Of a stretch of 29,068 nt of DNA, positions 22,886 to 29,068 are shown in pieces. The notes below the pieces were generated by a model. The model had not been told where the DNA came from. It saw nothing but the letters and a program-made list of their open reading frames with translations, and did not search any database. The DNA is from an uncultured Muribaculaceae bacterium (GTDB taxonomy: Bacteria; Bacteroidota; Bacteroidia; Bacteroidales; Muribaculaceae): positions 1 to 29,068 of the forward strand of contig CAJUHX010000025.1 in assembly GCA_910586455.1 (NCBI GenBank), written 5' to 3'. The position numbers and the translations under genes are program-made. Position 1 is the first letter of the stretch. Each line of letters starts with the position of its first letter.

Positions 22886-24256
22886 TTACGCAAATAACGC
22901 CCGGAAAGCATCGTCGACGCGTTTTACCTCAATCAGTTTCAGACGCATCGATGCGGTGTCGACGCCCTTGAGATTTCCCTGCGGTATGAGCATGTGGGTC
23001 ATGCCAAGTTTTTCGGCCTCACTTATACGCTGTTCTATACGGGTAACAGGGCGGATTTCGCCCGACAGACCCACTTCGCCGGTCATGCAGTAGCCACGCG
23101 GTATGGCCATGTCGACATTGCTCGACAGTACGGCGCTGATTACGGCCAGGTCGAGTGCCGGGTCGTTTACCTTGAGGCCTCCGGCAATATTCAGAAATAC
23201 GTCTTTTTGCGCCAGTTTGAAGCCGACACGCTTTTCGAGCACTGCCAGGAGCATGTTCATGCGTTTGCCGTCGAAGCCGGTGACGCTGCGCTGGGGAGTG
23301 CCGTATGCGGCCGTGCTGACCAGAGCCTGCGCCTCGATGAGGAAAGGCCGTGCGCCATCTATTGTCACGCCTATGGCCATGCCCGAGAGGTCTTCGTCGT
23401 GCTGCGACAGCAGCATTTCCGAAGGATTGGTGACCTCGCGCAGTCCGTGGCGGCACATCTCGTATATACCCAGTTCGCTGGTAGAGCCGAAGCGGTTCTT
23501 TATGGCGCGCAGTATGCGGTACATGTACTGTCGGTCGCCCTCGAACTGTATTACGGCGTCGACTATATGCTCCAGTACCTTGGGGCCTGCAAGCGAACCT
23601 TCTTTGGTGATATGGCCGATGAGCAGTACCGGCACCGATGCCTCCTTGGCGTATTTCAGCAGCCGGGCGGCGCACTCGCGCACCTGGCTGACAGAGCCGG
23701 CCGACGACTCGATGGCATCGGAGGCTATGGTTTGGATTGAGTCTATTACCAGTATGCCGGGCTGTACTTCCTCGATATGGCGGAAGATGGTTTCGAGCGA
23801 TGTTTCGCAGACTATGAAACAGTTGTCGCTGCCGCGGCCTATGCGGTCGGCGCGCAGTTTCAGCTGAGTGGCGCTTTCCTCGCCCGACACGTACAGTATG
23901 GTCTTGGACTTTATGGAAAGCAGGTTCTGGAGTACAAGTGTGGACTTGCCTATGCCCGGTTCGCCGCCTAAAAGCACCAGTGATCCGGGTACCAGACCGC
24001 CTCCGAGCACACGGTTCAGTTCCCCGCTTGGTAGCTTTATGCGGGGTTCGTCGAGAGCCTGAATGTCGTTGACGGCCATGGCTACCGAGCGTCCGTGTCT
24101 GGCCACCGGCGAAGGTGTGCGTTGTGCGGTGACACTCACACGCTCCTCGACCATGGTGTTCCAAGCGCCACATGCGGGGCACTTACCCACCCATTTGGGT
24201 GAGTCGGCCCCGCATGTGCTGCAATACCATACGGATTTGCTTGTTTTTTTAGCCAT
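22886..24256 (-). CDS. radA: DNA repair protein RadA (Sms)
   Basis: RadA is a RecA-related hexameric helicase that extends branch migration of recombination intermediates. The 456-residue protein shows an N-terminal C4 zinc finger (Cys12, 15, 26 and 29), a Walker A motif GGEPGIGKST at about 97-106, the Walker B strand ILVIDS, the RadA-specific KNRFG at 253-257, and a Lon-protease-like C-terminal domain (NIAGGLKVNDPALDLA, GEVGLSGEIRPV). The length is normal. It follows the secA stop by five bases and is probably read from the same transcript; a link between protein export and repair is not implied. Confidence 0.97.
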   Translation of the reverse strand: MAKKTSKSVWYCSTCGADSPKWVGKCPACGAWNTMVEERVSVTAQRTPSPVARHGRSVAMAVNDIQALDEPRIKLPSGELNRVLGGGLVPGSLVLLGGEPGIGKSTLVLQNLLSIKSKTILYVSGEESATQLKLRADRIGRGSDNCFIVCETSLETIFRHIEEVQPGILVIDSIQTIASDAIESSAGSVSQVRECAARLLKYAKEASVPVLLIGHITKEGSLAGPKVLEHIVDAVIQFEGDRQYMYRILRAIKNRFGSTSELGIYEMCRHGLREVTNPSEMLLSQHDEDLSGMAIGVTIDGARPFLIEAQALVSTAAYGTPQRSVTGFDGKRMNMLLAVLEKRVGFKLAQKDVFLNIAGGLKVNDPALDLAVISAVLSSNVDMAIPRGYCMTGEVGLSGEIRPVTRIEQRISEAEKLGMTHMLIPQGNLKGVDTASMRLKLIEVKRVDDAFRALFA

Positions 24257-24261
24257 AGGCT

Positions 24262-27200
24262 TTATGCGTTACGTCCGTGGCAGTTTTTGTATTTCTTGCC
24301 TGAACCGCAGGGACATGGGTCGTTACGGCCTACTCTGGGTCCGGCCTTCACGGGCATGTGCTTGGGGCGTTCGCCCTGCTGCTGGCTTGCCACACGGCGC
24401 TGCTCCTCGCCAGGGGCTTCGGCTTTGGTTTCGTTGTATCGAACGGCCTTGTGGGGCATTTCGGGTCCGGCTTCCTTCATTTCCACACTCTGCTGAGGAG
24501 CCTGAGGCTGCCGGGGCGCGGACTGCTGCTGTTCTTCCTCGGCAGGCTGCTGGGCTTGCTGAGGCTGGGGCTGTTGTGCCTGCTGCTGTTCGGTGGGAGG
24601 CGCTACAGGTATGCTGGCGCGCATCAGACATGATACCGCCTTGCTGTTGAGCTGGTTGAGCATGGATTCGAACAGATGGAACGACTCTACCTTGTAGATT
24701 ACCAGAGGGTCTTTCTGCTCGTAGCTTGCATTCTGTACGCTCTGGCGCAGCTGGTCGAGTTCGCGCAGATGCTCTTTCCAGAGTTCGTCGATGGTCACAA
24801 GCACCAGTTTCTTCTGCCATTCCTTCACAATGCTGCGGCACTCGGTGTTATAGGCTTCCTGCAGGTCGACGCGCAGGTTGAAACGGCGGCGTGAGCCGTC
24901 GGAGATAGGCACTATGATGCGTCCGCGGTATTCGGTGTTCTCGTACATGTTCTTGATTACCGGCAGAGCTACCTCGCGGATACGTTCGTTGCGGCGGTTG
25001 AAGGCCTCGATGGCAGCTTCGTGCAGGCGCTCGATTTTTTCTTCGCGCGAGAGGCTGCGGTATTCGTCCTCGGTGTAGGGCAGTTCGATTGACAGCAGTT
25101 TCAGGGCTTCCTGTTCGAGGTCGGCATAGAACGATGCTTCTTCGTTGTTTACTATCAGGTTCTCTACCGAGTCGTAAATCATGTTGGCGATGTCGATGCC
25201 TATGCGTTCGCCTACGAGTGCGTGGTGGCGGCGTGTGTATATGTAGTTACGCTGCTTGTTCATTACGTCGTCGTATTCGAGCAGGCGCTTGCGGATGCCG
25301 AAGTTGTTTTCTTCCACACGTTTCTGGGCCTTTTCGATGGCGTTCGACACCATTTTGTGCTCAATAGGCTCGCCTTCCTGCAGGCCGAAGCGGTCGAGCC
25401 ACTTCATTACCGAGTCGGTGGCGAACAGACGCATCAGCTGGTCTTCGAACGACACAAAGAAGATTGATGTGCCGGGGTCGCCCTGACGGCCTGCACGGCC
25501 TCGGAGCTGACGGTCGACGCGGCGCGACTCGTGGCGCTCGGTGCCTATGATTGCCAGACCGCCGGCGGCTTTCACCTCGGGGGTAAGCTTGATGTCGGTA
25601 CCGCGGCCCGCCATGTTGGTGGCGATGGTCACAGTGCCGGGTCGGCCTGCGAGGGCCACAATCTCGGCTTCGCGCTGGTGCAGTTTGGCGTTGAGCACAT
25701 TGTGTTCGATACGGCGCATCTTGAGCATTTTGCTCAGAAGCTCCGAGATTTCAACCGAGGTGGTACCTACCAGTACCGGACGACCTTCTTTTACCAGGCG
25801 CTCGATTTCTTCGATTACGGCGCTGTACTTTTCTTTCTTGGTCTTGTACACGCGGTCGTTCATGTCGATACGTGCAACCGGACGGTTGGTGGGGATGGTA
25901 ACCACATCAAGCTTGTAGATGTCCCAGAACTCACCGGCCTCGGTTTCGGCTGTACCGGTCATACCGGCCAGCTTGTGATACATGCGGAAGTAGTTCTGCA
26001 GTGTGATGGTGGCGAAGGTCTGTGTAGCGGCCTCTACTTTCACGCCTTCCTTGGCTTCGATGGCCTGGTGCAGTCCGTCGGAGTAGCGGCGGCCTTCCAT
26101 GATACGGCCTGTCTGTTCGTCGACAATTTTGATTTTATTGTCGTCGATAACGTATTCTACGTCTTTCTCAAACAGTGTGTATGCCTTCAGCAGCTGGGTC
26201 ACGGTGTGTACGCGCTCGGCCTTTACGGCATAGTTCTGCATCAGTTCGTCTTTGCGGGTCTGGCGTTCGGTGGCGTCGGGCAGGTGTTCGAGTTCAGACA
26301 GCTGCGAGGCAATGTCGGGAAGCACGAAGAAGGTGGGGTCTTCGATTTTGCCGGTAAGTTCGTCGATACCCTTGTCGGTGAGTTCTACACTGCGGTTCTT
26401 TTCGTCGATTACAAAGTAGAGCGGGTCGGTGATGAATGGCATCTCGCGTGCGTTGTCCTGCAGATAGTGGGCTTCGGTCTGGAGCAGCAGGTTCTTCATG
26501 CCTTCCTGCGAGAGGAATTTGATCAGCGGCTGATATTTGGGCAGACCTTTGAATGCGCGGAACAGAAGTATTGCTCCTTCTTTCTGCTGGTCTTTGTTGT
26601 CCGATGCTATTTTTTCCTTGGCTTCGGCCAGGATTTTGGTAACGAGGCGACGCTGCGATTCCACCACTTTCTGTACGTTTGCCTTGTAGATGTCGAAGTA
26701 CTGGTCGTCGCCGCGCGGCACCGGGCCGGAGATAATGAGAGGCGTACGGGCATCGTCGATAAGTACCGAGTCAACCTCGTCGACAATGGCGTAGTAGTGC
26801 TTGCGCTGTACCATATCCTCGGGTTCCATGGCCATGTTGTCGCGCAGGTAGTCGAAGCCGAATTCGTTGTTGGTACCGAAGGTGATGTCGCAGTTATAGG
26901 CGGCACGGCGTTCGGGAGTGTTGGGTTCGTGCTTGTCGATGCAGTCGACGGTTGAGCCGTGGAACATGTACAGCGGACCCATCCACTCGGAGTCGCGCTT
27001 CGACAGATAGTCGTTCACAGTCACCACATGTACGCCGCGGCGCGAGAGCGAGCGCAGGAACACCGGCAGGGTAGCCACAAGGGTTTTACCTTCGCCGGTT
27101 GCCATTTCGGCGATTTTGCCCTGGTGCAGCACTATACCGCCTATGAGCTGTACGTCGTAGTGTATCATATCCCAGCTCACAGGGTTGCCGCCGGCCAGCC

Positions 27201-27675
27201 AGGTGGTTTTCCATATAGCCTTGTCGCCTTCGATGGTTACAAAGTCGCGGCCCTGGCCGGCGAGTTCGCGGTCGAGTGCTGTGGCGGTGACCTCCACGGT
27301 GTCGGAGGCTGCGAAGCGGGCAGCGGTTTCGCGCATAGTGGCGAATACCTCGGGCAGGTGTTCGTTGAGTTTGTCCTCGAGGGTGTCGAGTATGTTCTTT
27401 TCGTGTTTGTCGATTTTGTCCCACAGGGGCTGTCGCTGGTCGTAGGGCAGAGATTCGATTTCGACTTTCAGACGTGCGATTTCGTCGTAGTCGGCACGAG
27501 TTGCGTTGTCGAGGTCGGCACGCACGGCATCGATGCGGCCGCGGAGCTGGTCGACAGTCAGTTGCTGGAGTTCGGGGCCTTTGGCCTTGATTTTCTCCAC
27601 AATGGGCATTATGGCCTTGAGGTCGCGCTGCGACTTGTTGCCGAACAGTTTGCTTAAAACGTTAATGAATGACAT
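24262..27675 (-). CDS. secA: Protein translocase ATPase SecA
   Basis: SecA drives preproteins through SecYEG with ATP. The protein is 1137 residues, longer than the about 900 of E. coli SecA but usual for Bacteroidota. Visible: Walker A MATGEGKT at 191-198, DEVDSVLIDDARTPLIISG, the EQTGR two-helix region, MAGRGTDIKL and QLRGRAGRQGDPG of the second nucleotide-binding fold, and at the C-terminus the zinc motif CPCGSGKKYKNCH (Cys1121, 1123, 1132, His1133). Before it lies a Gln/Pro-rich linker at about 1040-1090, with runs such as QQQAQQPQPQQAQQP. The leader of about 100 bases carries a GC-rich hairpin and a short upstream ORF overlapping the start. Confidence 0.98.
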   Translation of the reverse strand: MSFINVLSKLFGNKSQRDLKAIMPIVEKIKAKGPELQQLTVDQLRGRIDAVRADLDNATRADYDEIARLKVEIESLPYDQRQPLWDKIDKHEKNILDTLEDKLNEHLPEVFATMRETAARFAASDTVEVTATALDRELAGQGRDFVTIEGDKAIWKTTWLAGGNPVSWDMIHYDVQLIGGIVLHQGKIAEMATGEGKTLVATLPVFLRSLSRRGVHVVTVNDYLSKRDSEWMGPLYMFHGSTVDCIDKHEPNTPERRAAYNCDITFGTNNEFGFDYLRDNMAMEPEDMVQRKHYYAIVDEVDSVLIDDARTPLIISGPVPRGDDQYFDIYKANVQKVVESQRRLVTKILAEAKEKIASDNKDQQKEGAILLFRAFKGLPKYQPLIKFLSQEGMKNLLLQTEAHYLQDNAREMPFITDPLYFVIDEKNRSVELTDKGIDELTGKIEDPTFFVLPDIASQLSELEHLPDATERQTRKDELMQNYAVKAERVHTVTQLLKAYTLFEKDVEYVIDDNKIKIVDEQTGRIMEGRRYSDGLHQAIEAKEGVKVEAATQTFATITLQNYFRMYHKLAGMTGTAETEAGEFWDIYKLDVVTIPTNRPVARIDMNDRVYKTKKEKYSAVIEEIERLVKEGRPVLVGTTSVEISELLSKMLKMRRIEHNVLNAKLHQREAEIVALAGRPGTVTIATNMAGRGTDIKLTPEVKAAGGLAIIGTERHESRRVDRQLRGRAGRQGDPGTSIFFVSFEDQLMRLFATDSVMKWLDRFGLQEGEPIEHKMVSNAIEKAQKRVEENNFGIRKRLLEYDDVMNKQRNYIYTRRHHALVGERIGIDIANMIYDSVENLIVNNEEASFYADLEQEALKLLSIELPYTEDEYRSLSREEKIERLHEAAIEAFNRRNERIREVALPVIKNMYENTEYRGRIIVPISDGSRRRFNLRVDLQEAYNTECRSIVKEWQKKLVLVTIDELWKEHLRELDQLRQSVQNASYEQKDPLVIYKVESFHLFESMLNQLNSKAVSCLMRASIPVAPPTEQQQAQQPQPQQAQQPAEEEQQQSAPRQPQAPQQSVEMKEAGPEMPHKAVRYNETKAEAPGEEQRRVASQQQGERPKHMPVKAGPRVGRNDPCPCGSGKKYKNCHGRNA

Positions 27676-27730
27676 TTATGTAGTGTTTTATTTGTTTTCG
27701 AAATGGGGTGGAGTTATGTATATATGGCAT
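27662..27730 (-). CDS. Possible 22-codon leader ORF overlapping the secA start
   Basis: An ATG at 27730 opens a 22-codon reading frame (MPYIHNSTPFRKQIKHYINV plus two residues) that ends at 27662, overlapping the first 14 bases of secA in another frame. Its ATG begins five bases after a GC-rich hairpin. Secretion-sensing leader peptides controlling secA or secDF are known in some bacteria (SecM, VemP), but nothing here shows a signal sequence, so a coding role is only a possibility. Confidence 0.2.
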   Translation of the reverse strand: MPYIHNSTPFRKQIKHYINVIH

Positions 27731-27734
27731 TACA

Positions 27735-27766
27735 CGTACGCCCCGTCGCTGATGGCCGGGCGTGCG
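27735..27766 (-). promoter_or_regulatory. GC-rich leader hairpin upstream of secA
   Basis: On the minus strand CGCACGCCC (27766-27758) pairs with GGGCGTACG (27743-27735), 9 bp with one G-T pair, around a 14-base loop. It is inside the predicted secA leader, between the promoter at 27780-27787 and the start codon. Function unknown. Confidence 0.4.
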
Positions 27767-27779
27767 GTATAGTTGTCGG

Positions 27780-27787
27780 CAAAGATA
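27780..27787 (-). promoter_or_regulatory. -7 element of the secA-radA promoter
   Basis: The minus strand reads TATCTTTG, a full TAnnTTTG match. No TTTG is found at the ideal upstream distance. The predicted leader to the secA ATG is about 100 bases. Confidence 0.45.
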
Positions 27788-27834
27788 GTAAAAAATACCG
27801 GATTTCGGGCTATAACAAGGCCGGAAAGTGAGTA

Positions 27835-29068
27835 TCAGAGGTTTATTGCCGGCAGTGAGGCGGCATTTGGCGAGCGTATACGCAGCAGGCGGCATACGGT
27901 AGGGGTGACCATGCGTATGTCGACGGGGGTGTGAATCTTGCGTGCATCAACACCGGGAGCCATTATTATTACCGGCGCGGTGGTAGTGGTTTCGCGTTGT
28001 ACTTTTTCGTATTTCGAAGTCTGGGCGATGCCGTGTACGTTGGAATCGTCAACGAGTTGCCAGCCGGGAAGAACTTCGAGCAGCATGTCGCCGCTGGTTG
28101 AGAAATGGGTGTTGCGGCGCAGGGCCTCGGGGTTGGCTCCGGCGCGTCCGTGGCGTATGTCGTCGCTTGTATGCACGGCTTTTACTCCGGCCATGCGGCT
28201 GAGGAAGTCGGCGGCTTCGGAGCGCATGGCCTTGGCATCGGCCTTGCGTTCTTCAATCAGTTTGTCGTTGAGGTAGAACCATCCGTCGGAGTAGGCCTGA
28301 ACCCATTCGCCGTTGCCGTGCAGGGCTATAAGGTATACATTGAGCAGCGACATGGCCTTGCGGGTGGAAAATTCGCCGTAGGGAATCATCCAGCGCGGGT
28401 CGTCGCGGCGAGTGCGCGATGGCGGCGGTGTGCCGGTAATCATTACTACCGAGCGGTTGGCGCCGGCCTGTTTTTCGGCAGCCTTTATCAGTCGGGCCAG
28501 GTCGGAATCGAGCCTATAGTAGCTGTCGATGAGTTCAAAGCGATTGTCAGGGTTCTTGCCGCCTTCGTAGGGCTTGAGCGTATAGGCTATGCTCAGTACG
28601 TCCACACCGTCGTGCTGGCCCAGTTTCATGGTGCCTATCAAGTCGATAGCCATGGATGTTACCTCGGAGTTCACCGCTCCGGCGGCTTCTTTGAATTCGG
28701 CGAAGCGGTCTGCATTACTGCGTCCGAAGGCGTAGCGGAACGGATAGTGGGTGAGGTACTCCGGCAGGCCGGGATATTGGTCGGCAGCCTACAGGGGTGT
28801 CCAGCTGAGTGTGTCGAGTCGCTGCGACAGGTGGCTCAGACGGTTGCGCGAGCCCAGCAGCGATGGCGGGTCTTTATAGAATGTGGTTGTGGCCCAGTTG
28901 CCGGTGCGGTCATCGATCCATATCGCACAGTTGGCGCTGTGTCCGCCCAGAGCTATTGCCACTCCGGGGTCGGGTGCTACTGCGTAGACTTGTGTTACGC
29001 CTCCGCCGGCTATGCGGGCTTCGTCGGCCATGGTGCTTACAAGCAGAGTGCCGGGCGAGTATGTGCTG
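27835..29068 (-). pseudogene. Alkaline phosphatase family (type I phosphodiesterase/PafA-like) gene, interrupted by an in-frame TAG; 5' end off the right edge
   Basis: Members of this secreted superfamily hydrolyse phosphate mono- or diesters with two metal ions. The reading frame is open from the right edge (STYSPGTLLVSTMADEARIA) to a TAG at 28789-28791. It then continues without a shift (QYPGLPEYLTHYPFRYAFG, PYGEFSTRKA, LIALHGNGEW) to the stop at 27835 (SPNAASLPAINL). The parts on both sides of the TAG belong to one protein family and the junction is collinear, so a single nonsense change (from Tyr, Gln or similar) explains it. The N-terminal catalytic nucleophile region lies outside the window. 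Alternatives are a sequencing error, read-through, or translation restart at a GTG (28674). TAG serves as a normal stop elsewhere here. Confidence 0.8.

Noticed and set aside
25531..26955. 474-codon frame opposite secA (and a similar long one opposite panC at 1237-2202)
   Set aside because: These are mirror frames of strongly biased coding sequence; they show no recognisable protein and lie fully antisense to certain genes.
1..29068. tRNA, rRNA, insertion sequence, phage or defence genes
   Set aside because: I looked through all intergenic gaps and reading frames and saw no transposase, integrase, restriction, toxin or tRNA-like cloverleaf; the gaps are short except 19617-20125.

Overview
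The window looks like a chromosomal segment of a gut-type Bacteroidales bacterium, most likely Muribaculaceae or a close relative; the family-level guess is inference. Three things point there. The gene families are typical of Bacteroidota: a TonB receptor with an N-terminal carboxypeptidase-regulatory-like domain, a tricorn-type protease, a PepO-like M13 peptidase, a DUF4421 protein, a SecA with a long Gln/Pro-rich tail, and a divergent second-type MiaA. Promoters fit the Bacteroidota pattern TTTG-N19/20-TAnnTTTG. Signal peptides are frequent and Shine-Dalgarno sequences are weak. There is no phage, IS, rRNA, tRNA or CRISPR.

Layout. 1-2112 (minus): panC-panD-ffh operon (pantothenate synthesis, then the signal recognition particle GTPase, which runs off the left edge). 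2242-4371 (minus): a TPR lipoprotein-like/periplasmic protein, the transglycosylase MltG, and a small orphan protein. 4526-4882 (plus): a cupin, ending at a perfect 32-bp palindrome shared with the converging operon. 4963-7029 (minus): two tandem FdtA/WxcM-like sugar ketoisomerase domains followed by a secreted MINPP/phytase-type histidine phosphatase. 7174-13586 (plus): tricorn protease, Cys-rich polytopic membrane protein, miaA and a secreted hypothetical protein, all touching or overlapping. 13572-16263 (minus): a His-rich small membrane protein and a TonB receptor with a Cys pair in its plug, a likely metal-uptake unit with an attenuator-like hairpin between the two genes. 16337-17472 (minus): CYTH protein and DUF2461 protein. 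17577-19616 (minus): M13 metallopeptidase. 19617-20125: a gene-free AT-rich stretch with three 32-bp tandem repeats carrying helically phased A-tracts, and a separate 18-bp perfect inverted repeat. 20126-21649 (minus): guaA. 21798-22853 (plus): DUF4421 protein. 22886-27675 (minus): secA-radA. 27835 to the right edge (minus): an alkaline-phosphatase-family gene interrupted by one in-frame TAG.

Most of the window is housekeeping or envelope biology. The less ordinary parts are the curved-DNA repeat array, the interrupted phosphatase gene, the His-rich/TonB pair with its intercistronic hairpin, the odd ketoisomerase-MINPP operon, and a leader hairpin plus 22-codon ORF overlapping the secA start. 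I did not find a clear previously undescribed multi-gene system.
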